From assembly GCA_964350135.1 (NCBI GenBank), contig CAYGJN010000039.1:1-21208 (forward strand): a DNA stretch of 21,208 bases. The letters are read 5' to 3'. The stretch's first letter is position 1. Each line of letters begins with the position of its first letter. Below, piece after piece: positions 14,091-21,208 of the stretch. Origin of the DNA: CAYGJN01 sp964350135 (GTDB lineage Bacteria; Bdellovibrionota; Bacteriovoracia; Bacteriovoracales; Bacteriovoracaceae). Both the position numbers and the translations under genes were made by a program. The notes under the pieces were generated by a model. That model did no database searches and had not been told where the DNA came from. It saw only the letters and a program-made list of their open reading frames with translations.

Positions 14091-16747
14091 TAAGTATTCA
14101 TTGCCGCTTGAGCTGCTGCTAATCGAGCAATAGGAACCCGATAAGGAGAACAGCTTACGTAATCAAGTCCAATAGAGTGACAAAACTCAATACTCTTTGG
14201 CTCCCCTCCGTGTTCACCACAAATACCAACATGAAGAGATTTATTTACTGCACGGCCCTCAATAGAAGCATGTTTTACAAGAAACCCCACTCCACTTTGA
14301 TCAATGCTTACAAACGGGTCTGTAGCAAAGATCCCTTTAGTCATATAATTGGGAAGAAACTTTCCTGCATCATCTCTAGATAAACCTAAAGTTGTTTGAG
14401 TTAAGTCATTTGTTCCAAATGAAAAGAAGTCTGCGTGGGGAGCAACTGATCCTGCAGTAATCGCAGCTCTTGGAAGCTCTATCATTGTTCCAATCTTATA
14501 CTTTACCTCTACTCCAGTTTCTTCTTGAACTGATTCAATAATTTTTTCTGCATCTGCTCTAAGAATGGAAAGTTCTTTCTCATGGCAAATAAGAGGAATC
14601 ATTATCTCTGGAAAAACTTCAATACCTTCTTTTTGACATTCACAAGCTGCTTCCATAATAGCTTGTACTTGCATTTCATAAATCTCTGGATAGGTAATCC
14701 CTAGGCGACAACCACGGTGACCTAACATTGGATTAAACTCATGCAAAGAGCTCTCTCTTTCCTCAACTTCTTTAATATTAATTCCAAGAGCGTCAGCAAG
14801 TTCTTTTTTCTCTTTTTCTCCATGAGGCATAAACTCATGTAAAGGTGGATCCAATAACCTAATATTGACTGGCTTTCCTTTCATTACTTTAAAAATTTCT
14901 CTAAAGTCTTGTTTTTGAAAAGGAAGAATCGTCTTAAGGGCGCTTGCTCTTTCTGAATAATCAGTCGAAAAAATCATTTTTCTAACGGCAAGGATTCTTT
15001 CAGGAGCAAAAAACATATGCTCAGTCCTGCATAGTCCTATACCCTGTGCTCCAAACTTAATGGCCACTTCACAATCTTCAGGGTTATCTGCATTTGTTCT
15101 AATATCTAGAGTTCTTTTTTCATCGGCCCAACTCATAAACTCTGCAAAATAATCACTTATATTAGCTTCAATTGTTGGAACAATACCTTCATAAATCTCA
15201 CCTGAACCACCATCTATTGTGAGAAAGTCACCCTTTTTATACGTTTTACCATTTACGATCACTTGTTCTTTCTCATAATCAATCATAAGTGATGAGCAAC
15301 CAGCAACACATGGTTTTCCCATACCCCTTGCAACAACTGCAGCATGGGAAGTCATCCCACCCCGGGCCGTTAAAATTCCTTCAGATGCGATCATCCCACT
15401 TATATCCTCAGGGGAAGTTTCTTGTCTGACTAATAAAATTTTCTCTCCAAGCTCGTTTTTCTCATAAGCATCTTCACTAGAAAAAGAAATAATCCCACTC
15501 GCTGCTCCCGGCGAAGCAGGAAGGCCTTTGGCAATAAATATTTTTTTAGCATTTGGATCAAGTCGCGGATGAAGAACTTGGTTAAGGTCATCTGGCCTAA
15601 TTCTATTAAGGGCAATCTCTTTAGTAATCAGTTTTTCTTTAACTAAATCAACTGCAATTTTAAGAGCTGCAGCAGTTGTTCTTTTCCCACTACGAGTTTG
15701 AAGAATAAAAAGTTTACCTTTTTCAATAGTGAACTCAATATCTTGCATATCTTTATAATGAAGTTCTAATTTTTTATAAATTTCTACAAGGTTTTTGTAA
15801 GACTTAGAATCTGTTTCTTCTAAAGTCTTAAAACTTTTATTGGATTCATTTTTAGATGCATTATTAATGGGACCAGGGGTTCTAATCCCAGCAACAACAT
15901 CTTCTCCTTGAGCGTTCATAAGAAACTCTCCAAAAAAAGAGTTCTCACCGGTAGAGGGATCTCTCGTGAAACAAACACCTGTTCCTGAATCATCTCCCAT
16001 ATTTCCAAACACCATTGACTGAACATTTACGGCCGTTCCCCACTCATGAGAAAACCCGTTAAGCTCACGATACTTCATCGCTCTTGGGTTATTCCAAGAA
16101 CCAAAAACTGCAGCCACGGCCTTCCATAATTGCTCCATAGGATCAGTCGGAAAACTTACACCATGATCTTGCATAATTAGACTTTTATAAACACCAGAAA
16201 GTTCTTTTAAATCTTCGGCCGTAAGATCAGTGTCTTCGGTTACACCACGAGCTTCTTTCAAATCTTCAAGTGTGTACTCAAGGATAGAAGTATTAAGACC
16301 AAGAACAACATTTGCATACATTTGAATAAAGCGCCGATATGAATCCCAGGCAAAACGTTCATTGCCAGTCAGTTTAGCAAGCCCTTTAACAGACTCTTCA
16401 TTAAGCCCTAGGTTTAAAACAGTATCCATCATCCCAGGCAAAGAAACTCTTGCTCCAGAACGAACAGAAAAAAGAAGAGGATTTTCGGAATCACCAAACT
16501 TTTTTCCCGTAAGACCTTCAACTTGTTTTAAGGCTTCTAAACATTGGGATTTTATTTCATCATTAATTTTTTTTTGATTTTTGTAATAGTCCATACAGGC
16601 TTCGGTTGAAACTGTAAACCCAGGGGGAACAGGTAAACCAAGGGAAGACATTTCTGCAAGGTTTGCACCTTTTCCCCCAAGTAAGTCCTTATGTTCTTTT
16701 GAACCCTCAGTTTTATCTTGATTAAACGAGTAGACCCATTTTGTCAT
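14090..16747 (-). CDS. ppdK: Pyruvate, phosphate dikinase
   Basis: This cytosolic enzyme interconverts pyruvate, ATP and phosphate with phosphoenolpyruvate, AMP and pyrophosphate. The 885 residues match the family's usual length (about 870-890). The N-terminal ATP-grasp domain opens with LLGGKGANLAEMSSLGLPVP (22-41). The phospho-histidine domain contains ARGGMTSHAAVVAR (461-474), with His468 the phospho-carrier and Thr466 the residue that is regulated by phosphorylation in other organisms. The C-terminal PEP/pyruvate barrel ends with GICGEHGGEP and the YRVPIARLAAAQA segment. The ATG at 16747 has GGAG at 16757-16754. The gene heads a probable transcription unit with the S12-type hydrolase and mpl. 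No PPDK regulatory protein gene is in this window. Confidence 0.97.
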   Translation of the reverse strand: MTKWVYSFNQDKTEGSKEHKDLLGGKGANLAEMSSLGLPVPPGFTVSTEACMDYYKNQKKINDEIKSQCLEALKQVEGLTGKKFGDSENPLLFSVRSGARVSLPGMMDTVLNLGLNEESVKGLAKLTGNERFAWDSYRRFIQMYANVVLGLNTSILEYTLEDLKEARGVTEDTDLTAEDLKELSGVYKSLIMQDHGVSFPTDPMEQLWKAVAAVFGSWNNPRAMKYRELNGFSHEWGTAVNVQSMVFGNMGDDSGTGVCFTRDPSTGENSFFGEFLMNAQGEDVVAGIRTPGPINNASKNESNKSFKTLEETDSKSYKNLVEIYKKLELHYKDMQDIEFTIEKGKLFILQTRSGKRTTAAALKIAVDLVKEKLITKEIALNRIRPDDLNQVLHPRLDPNAKKIFIAKGLPASPGAASGIISFSSEDAYEKNELGEKILLVRQETSPEDISGMIASEGILTARGGMTSHAAVVARGMGKPCVAGCSSLMIDYEKEQVIVNGKTYKKGDFLTIDGGSGEIYEGIVPTIEANISDYFAEFMSWADEKRTLDIRTNADNPEDCEVAIKFGAQGIGLCRTEHMFFAPERILAVRKMIFSTDYSERASALKTILPFQKQDFREIFKVMKGKPVNIRLLDPPLHEFMPHGEKEKKELADALGINIKEVEERESSLHEFNPMLGHRGCRLGITYPEIYEMQVQAIMEAACECQKEGIEVFPEIMIPLICHEKELSILRADAEKIIESVQEETGVEVKYKIGTMIELPRAAITAGSVAPHADFFSFGTNDLTQTTLGLSRDDAGKFLPNYMTKGIFATDPFVSIDQSGVGFLVKHASIEGRAVNKSLHVGICGEHGGEPKSIEFCHSIGLDYVSCSPYRVPIARLAAAQAAMNT

Positions 16748-16784
16748 CTAGTGCTCCAGTCCCTTAAAGATTAAGCTCAATAGA

Positions 16785-16793
16785 TTTATAGCA
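16785..16793 (-). promoter_or_regulatory. Candidate extended -10 promoter element of ppdK
   Basis: On the minus strand TGCTATAAA (16793-16785) matches an extended -10 (TGnTATAAT, one mismatch). The -35 region at normal spacing is poor. Transcription would begin near 16778, leaving about 30 bases of leader to the ATG, with the GGAG site at 16757-16754. Confidence 0.45.
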
Positions 16794-16867
16794 CTTTTGG
16801 CCCAAAGCTTCCGTTAAAAAAATTAGATAATAATAAAATTGGCAATACCCGAAGCTTTCTCAGAAAA

Positions 16868-18181
16868 CTAAAACTTAGATTTAAGAAAACTTGCCACTTG
16901 ATCGAGAGCCACACGCTCTTGAGCCATAGTGTCACGGTCTCGAATAGTAACTGCCTGATCTTCTAAAGTATCAAAGTCGATTGTCATACAATAAGGCGTT
17001 CCTATCTCGTCTTGACGACGGTAACGCTTTCCAATAGACCCAGCAACATCGTACTCACATTTATAATTTTTTTGAGTTTCGACTAAGAGCTTTCTTGCAA
17101 CTTCTTCAAGCTGAGGCTTTTTAAGAAGTGGCATAATAGCAACTTTGATTGGGCTCATGGAAGGCTTAAATTTCATAACAGTTCGCTCTTCCTTAGTACC
17201 AATATTATCAACTCTGTAAGCATCACATAAAAGAGCAAGAGTATGACGATCACAACCTACTGCCGTCTCTAGAACATAAGGGAGATATTTTTTATTATTG
17301 TCTGCTTGATCAACATAATTTAAGTTTTTTCCTGAAAACTCCGCATGTTTTCCCAAGTCAAAATCAGTTCTAGAGTGAACTCCTTCCATCTCTCCCCAAC
17401 CATTAGGAAATTCATATTCGATATCAAAAGCAGCATCTGCATAATGAGCTAGTTGTTCTCCATGATCATGCCAACGAAGTTTTTCTTCTCTGATTCCTTG
17501 CTCTACATGCCATTTCCAGCGAATCTCTTTCCACTGCTTCATGGCCTCTTCTTGTGTACCTGGCTTGATAAAATACTGCATCTCCATTTGCTCAAACTCA
17601 CGAGTACGAAAAATAAAATTTCCTGGAGTAATTTCATTTCGAAATGATTTTCCAATTTGAGCTATACCAAAAGGAAGTTTTCTTCTCATAGTGGTTTGAA
17701 CATTAAGAAAATTAACAAAAATACCTTGGGCCGTTTCTGGTCTTAGATAAACATCAGCTGAACTATCTTCAACAGCACCCATTTTAGTTTTAAACATAAG
17801 ATTAAAATCACGAGGCTCTGTAAAAGAATCCTTAGTGCCACAACTGGTACAGGCAGCATTTAAATCAATATTATCTGCGCGAAATCTAGCCTTACAATTT
17901 TTACAATCAACCAATGGATCAGAAAAACCATCCACATGCCCGGAAGCCTTCCAAACTGTTGGATGCATCAGAATTGAAGCATCAATTCCATCAATATCAT
18001 CACGAAAAGTCATGGCCTTCCACCAAGAGTTTTTCACATTAAGCTTAAGCTCAACACCAAGAGGGCCATAATCCCAACATGAGCCAAGCCCTCCATATAT
18101 TTCGGAGCTTTGAAAAACAAAGCCTCTTCTTTTACAAAGACTGACAAGATCACTCATATTTTCTAGATTTTTTTCACTCAT
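16868..18181 (-). CDS. glyS: Glycyl-tRNA synthetase, homodimeric type
   Basis: This enzyme charges tRNA-Gly in the cytosol. The 437 residues form a class II synthetase of the alpha-2 (eukaryal/archaeal-like) type, not the alpha2-beta2 type of E. coli. An N-terminal KRRGFVFQSSEIYGGLGSCWDYGPLG (18-43, shown in two parts in the protein) marks the family. Cysteines C93, C96, C111 and C114 form a probable zinc site. Motif 2 lies at FRNEITPG (180-187), followed by REFEQMEMQYF (194-204). The anticodon-binding domain covers about the last 100 residues. The ATG at 18181 has AAAGGAT at 18193-18187. It follows msbA by 33 bases and is probably co-transcribed. No terminator was seen after it. Confidence 0.95.
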   Translation of the reverse strand: MSEKNLENMSDLVSLCKRRGFVFQSSEIYGGLGSCWDYGPLGVELKLNVKNSWWKAMTFRDDIDGIDASILMHPTVWKASGHVDGFSDPLVDCKNCKARFRADNIDLNAACTSCGTKDSFTEPRDFNLMFKTKMGAVEDSSADVYLRPETAQGIFVNFLNVQTTMRRKLPFGIAQIGKSFRNEITPGNFIFRTREFEQMEMQYFIKPGTQEEAMKQWKEIRWKWHVEQGIREEKLRWHDHGEQLAHYADAAFDIEYEFPNGWGEMEGVHSRTDFDLGKHAEFSGKNLNYVDQADNNKKYLPYVLETAVGCDRHTLALLCDAYRVDNIGTKEERTVMKFKPSMSPIKVAIMPLLKKPQLEEVARKLLVETQKNYKCEYDVAGSIGKRYRRQDEIGTPYCMTIDFDTLEDQAVTIRDRDTMAQERVALDQVASFLKSKF

Positions 18182-18214
18182 AGCATATCCTTTGGGAATT
18201 TATAGCATTGGGGA

Positions 18215-19927
18215 TTAGGTTTGAGTAGAGAGCTCATAGAGTTTTTTATACTCACCTGATTTATTCATAAGCTCTGCATGAGTTCCTTCTTCAAGCTTTC
18301 TACCCTCTTTCATAACCACGATTTTATCAAAGTTTTGAATTGTAGATAATCTATGGGCAACCGCTATAACAGTATGACCTGTGGAGAGCTCATCAAGGGC
18401 CTTTTGCACAATCTTTTCAGACTCATTATCAAGTGCGGAAGTAGCCTCATCAAATAATAATACGGGTGAAGACCTTAAGTAAGCTCGGGCTATAGTAAGC
18501 CTTTGAGCTTGACCACCACTAAGCTTTGTTCCTCGATCTCCAATAGTTGTATTTAGTTTTTCAGGTAATTTTTCAATAAACTCTTTAGCATGAGACACCT
18601 TAAGGGAGTCCTCTACTTTGCCATTTAAAAACTCATTTCCAAGCTCTAAATTTTCTTTAACCGAATCATTAAAGAGAAAAATATCTTGAGATACAAGTCC
18701 AAAAAGTGAACGAGAGGATCTTAAGGTATAGTCTTTAATACTTTTACCATCTACTAGAATTTCTCCTGTATCAACGGGGTAGAGTCTCAAAAGAAGATTA
18801 ACAAGGGTAGACTTTCCAGAACCAGATAATCCAACAAGTGCTACCTTTTTACCTTTTTCTACTCTAAGGCTGAAGTCTTTTAAAACATCACCATCACCGT
18901 AAGAGAAGTTTATATTCTTAAACTCTATTGAGTTTTCAAAACCTGATTTTTCAATTGTACCAGTTTCAATCTCTACAGGTAAATTGAGAATTTTAAAGAT
19001 ACGATCCCCGGCAGCTCTGGCCTGATTCATTTTTACATTTGCTTGTGAATATTTTCGTATAGGGTCCATCAATAGTGCAAGAGCAGCGATAAAACTTATA
19101 AAATCACCAGTGCTCATAGCCCCTGAAGCAATTCTGTGATGAGCAAATAAAATCACACCACTAAAGGCGATAGCGCCAACAAACTCAACAAGTGGGTGTG
19201 CCAGTTCTTCAATCTTTGTTGTTTTCATAAGAAAATCAAAAAAACCTTTTTGGGCCCTATCAAAACGATTAATCACATAGTCTTGAAGATTAAAGGCTTT
19301 GGTAATTTTTTGTGCCTGAAGCCCTTCACTTATATTATGAGTCATATGGGCCATATGTTCTTGGGCACCTGTTTGGCTGGCCCGAACTTTTTTTCCTGAT
19401 TTATTAAAAATTAAAATAAAAAGAGGAGTCACTGCAAAAACCACAAGAGTTAATTGCCAGTCTCTATAAAGCGCCAACCCAAGCATAATGCTTGCGGTTA
19501 ATGGCTCACGAATAATATCAACAAAAGCACGAAAGCCTTGAGAGAGAATTTGTGTATCGTTTAAAAGTGAAGAAACAAGCTCACCCTGCTTATTATCATT
19601 AAAATATTTAAGAGGTAATTGCTGAAACTTTGAATAAAGTCTAGAGCGCAAAGCACATGTTGCTTTATCCACTACATATCTCATCCAGTAAAAATGAAAA
19701 AATCTTGCTGGGAAATTGATAATCCCAAGACCTAATAAAACGCCTGCAAAATACATTGCTTCTTCAAAAGTAGAGCTTGGAGAAAGCCCTTTATCAAATA
19801 TAGGCTTTACAAGATAAACCTGTGCACCTTTTATACCTGCAAGTACAAAAGAAAGGCAGACAGAGCTTATAACTCGTCCCCTATAAGGTTTAAGGTAAGG
19901 GTATAATAAATTTAAAATTTCTCTCAT
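18215..19927 (-). CDS. msbA: MsbA-type ABC exporter (lipid flippase)
   Basis: A half-size ABC exporter with fused membrane and ATPase domains, 570 residues, of the MsbA/multidrug group; MsbA flips lipid A core across the inner membrane. Membrane segments fall at about 18-40, 57-84, 140-155, 158-174, 246-264 and 274-289. The ATPase has Walker A GLSGSGKS (366-373), Q-loop Gln414, signature LSGGQ (469-473), Walker B VLLFDE (489-494) with Glu494, and switch His525 in AVAHRLS. The wording FQQLPLKYFNDNKQGELVS (101-119) is typical of MsbA. A lipid A substrate is inferred from family likeness; another drug or lipid exporter of this group cannot be ruled out. The ATG at 19927 lacks a clear Shine-Dalgarno. 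It lies 67 bases after recO. Confidence 0.87.
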   Translation of the reverse strand: MREILNLLYPYLKPYRGRVISSVCLSFVLAGIKGAQVYLVKPIFDKGLSPSSTFEEAMYFAGVLLGLGIINFPARFFHFYWMRYVVDKATCALRSRLYSKFQQLPLKYFNDNKQGELVSSLLNDTQILSQGFRAFVDIIREPLTASIMLGLALYRDWQLTLVVFAVTPLFILIFNKSGKKVRASQTGAQEHMAHMTHNISEGLQAQKITKAFNLQDYVINRFDRAQKGFFDFLMKTTKIEELAHPLVEFVGAIAFSGVILFAHHRIASGAMSTGDFISFIAALALLMDPIRKYSQANVKMNQARAAGDRIFKILNLPVEIETGTIEKSGFENSIEFKNINFSYGDGDVLKDFSLRVEKGKKVALVGLSGSGKSTLVNLLLRLYPVDTGEILVDGKSIKDYTLRSSRSLFGLVSQDIFLFNDSVKENLELGNEFLNGKVEDSLKVSHAKEFIEKLPEKLNTTIGDRGTKLSGGQAQRLTIARAYLRSSPVLLFDEATSALDNESEKIVQKALDELSTGHTVIAVAHRLSTIQNFDKIVVMKEGRKLEEGTHAELMNKSGEYKKLYELSTQT

Positions 19928-19994
19928 ATTTCATTAATGAGATTATCATGAAAACTCTTCAAGCACTAAGTATTCAATAACTTGCCACGAGGCA

Positions 19995-20774
19995 TCAAGA
20001 GTTTAGGACACTGCTCGCTGAACGGACTTGCTCTGGCTTAACTTGGATTTGATAAAGAAAATAATAATATAAAGTATGCGCAATATTAGGCTCAAGGCTT
20101 TTAATATTTAAGTAGTCCTTATAATTTAAATTCCAAATAATTTTAAGAGTTCTCCATAGGTCTTTATGGTTTGAAAAACCCTCCTTGGTTAAATAATCCT
20201 TATGAGCAAAGCCACCTTTATCAAATTGAAGTTGAAACTCAGGGATTTCCTCCAATGATACTTCTGAGAGGATACAATGATCTAATTGTGGTGTTATCCC
20301 AAGTTCAAAGATCAGTTTAGAAATAAAAAGAGTTAAATGAGTTTGTTTTTCAAATTGTTCATTTTTCAAAGAGTCCTCAATATGAAAAACCCCATTACTT
20401 AACACTCTGAAAATACCTTGTTGATGATTATCTCCAATACTCAAATCATCTTCTGTGGCAACTTTAGATATAATCTCAGTAAAAAAACATAATGTGTAAA
20501 ATGCTGAATAATCATTTCTTATTTGTTCATGATACCAAGAGAGTTTAAACTCCTTAGCAGAGTAGATACCTTGATGGTTTGATTTATACCGTGCCAGTGT
20601 AACATCAAGAACGTAACCCAACTCTAGAAGAGAAGATTTACTTTTTTTACCTCCCCCTTGTCCTCCATAAAATATCACAGCAATTTTGGCACCTGACTCA
20701 ACTAACAAGTCACAGATAAGATGGCGATCTTGGAACACTTTTTTTGTAAGGACGATCCCTTTAACTTTATTCAT
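19995..20774 (-). CDS. recO: DNA repair protein RecO
   Basis: RecO works with RecR (and RecF) to load RecA on SSB-coated single-stranded DNA in gap repair. The 259 residues fit the family's length. The N-terminal OB-fold region begins KGIVLTKKVFQDRHLICDLLVESGAK (5-30 overall) in the RecO pattern 'KGIVL...G...'; then a helical region follows, and a LFISKLIFELGITPQLDHC segment (150-168 area) matches the C-terminal domain. In many RecO proteins the cysteine after LDxC starts a four-cysteine zinc site; here only this one cysteine is visible. The start overlaps the upstream helicase stop (ATGA), so both are translated together. Similarity is moderate, so the call rests on the overall pattern plus context with a helicase. 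Confidence 0.72.
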   Translation of the reverse strand: MNKVKGIVLTKKVFQDRHLICDLLVESGAKIAVIFYGGQGGGKKSKSSLLELGYVLDVTLARYKSNHQGIYSAKEFKLSWYHEQIRNDYSAFYTLCFFTEIISKVATEDDLSIGDNHQQGIFRVLSNGVFHIEDSLKNEQFEKQTHLTLFISKLIFELGITPQLDHCILSEVSLEEIPEFQLQFDKGGFAHKDYLTKEGFSNHKDLWRTLKIIWNLNYKDYLNIKSLEPNIAHTLYYYFLYQIQVKPEQVRSASSVLNS

Positions 20775-21208
20775 ATAGGTATAAGTTCAAAACTGGTTAA
20801 GACACTCCATTTAGTTCTACCCCAACAAAACAATTTTTGGAAGTTAGATAAATGGTAAGCATTGTAACTACCTAATAAGTATGGTGTTCCTTGTCTTCCA
20901 CATCTTCCGACCATCTGAATCCAATAGTCTTTATCCATGGGTGTGAGAATAAATACAGCTTCCAAGTTCTCAATATTCACTCCATGACTTAAAACTGAGG
21001 TTGAAATAATTACTTTGTGTTTATCTGTTAAACTCTCTAAAAACTCAGCACTCTTTCCTCCAACACATCCAATTGCTGGAATTGATAGTTGATTAAATAA
21101 TCGAAGCAACAAACTCACATCTTTTCGGCATTTCACAAAAATTAATGCTCTTCCTTTTATTTTCTTTAAAGATATCAAAATAACTAATAATGAATCCCTA
21201 ATATTTTT
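20771..21208 (-). CDS. Superfamily 2 helicase, C-terminal part (partial)
   Basis: This is the end of a larger helicase gene that enters from the right edge. The reading frame stays open to the last base of the window, so the TTG at 21178 is not the true start. In the second RecA-like domain, motif IV region GRALIFVKCR, motif V VIISTSVLSHGVNIENLEAVF and motif VI YWIQMVGRCGRQG (QxxGRxGR) are all visible. The motif V/VI wording shows a DEAD/DEAH-type ATP-dependent helicase; the exact member cannot be named without the N-terminal half. It overlaps the recO start by four bases (ATGA), which suggests a DNA-repair or recombination job, though the coupling could simply be historical. Confidence 0.8.
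   Translation of the reverse strand, partial: KNIRDSLLVILISLKKIKGRALIFVKCRKDVSLLLRLFNQLSIPAIGCVGGKSAEFLESLTDKHKVIISTSVLSHGVNIENLEAVFILTPMDKDYWIQMVGRCGRQGTPYLLGSYNAYHLSNFQKLFCWGRTKWSVLTSFELIPI

Noticed and set aside
16803..16858. Inverted AAAGCTTC / GAAGCTTT pair between glyS and ppdK
   Set aside because: The core AAGCTT is itself palindromic and the loop is about 40 bases, so pairing is likely chance; no T-run follows.
19953..20003. Inverted repeat AACTCTT / AAGAGTT with a small TGCC/GGCA hairpin between recO and msbA
   Set aside because: Short stems, no T-run, and part of it lies in the recO coding end; could be chance.

Overview
The window is AT-rich, densely packed bacterial chromosome. 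It carries Gram-negative envelope genes (an Mla-type ABC importer and an MsbA-type lipid exporter), a flagellar gene (flgB) and sigma-54-type AAA+ regulators. This mix, with a meso-DAP peptidoglycan recycling ligase and many periplasmic proteins of unknown type, fits a motile delta-proteobacterium-like organism, most plausibly a Bdellovibrionota/Bacteriovorax-type predator. That placement is inferred from gene content and base composition; no marker gene here proves it. No RNA genes, IS elements, prophage or CRISPR arrays were seen, and no gene-free stretch exceeds 300 bases.

Layout. Positions 1-3933 (minus strand) are the head of a flagellar operon: a secreted 908-residue TPR protein, a small degenerate sigma-54-activator-like regulator, then flgB, which runs off the left edge. 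A 229-base divergent intergenic region (3934-4162) holds a nested 35-base inverted repeat. Positions 4163-6949 (plus strand) are a tightly coupled operon: a small putative lipoprotein, then MlaE, MlaF and MlaD, with stop and start codons overlapping at each junction. It converges on, and overlaps by 11 bases, an orphan sigma-54 response regulator (6939 to about 8435, minus strand) that has its own promoter and probably a TTG start.

Positions 8576-10010 (minus strand) hold metK, with its own promoter and a strong intrinsic terminator, followed at once by a 78-residue membrane protein whose start codon abuts the terminator's T-run. Positions 10082-16747 (minus strand) look like one long unit: ppdK (pyruvate phosphate dikinase), a serine hydrolase of the SxxK/S12 type without a signal peptide, mpl (murein tripeptide ligase), and a secreted 551-residue protein with a weak resemblance to SleB-type cell wall hydrolases. 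The first pair and the last pair are coupled by overlapping codons. Positions 16868-21208 (minus strand) are a helicase fragment (entering from the right edge), recO, msbA and glyS, probably co-transcribed.

The working theme is the cell envelope: phospholipid trafficking (Mla), glycolipid export (MsbA) and peptidoglycan recycling/remodelling (Mpl plus two hydrolase-like neighbours), interleaved with core metabolism (MetK, PPDK, GlyRS). The most interesting unexplained items are the degenerate regulator and TPR protein in front of flgB, the mpl-linked hydrolase-like genes, and the nested inverted repeat in the divergent promoter region.
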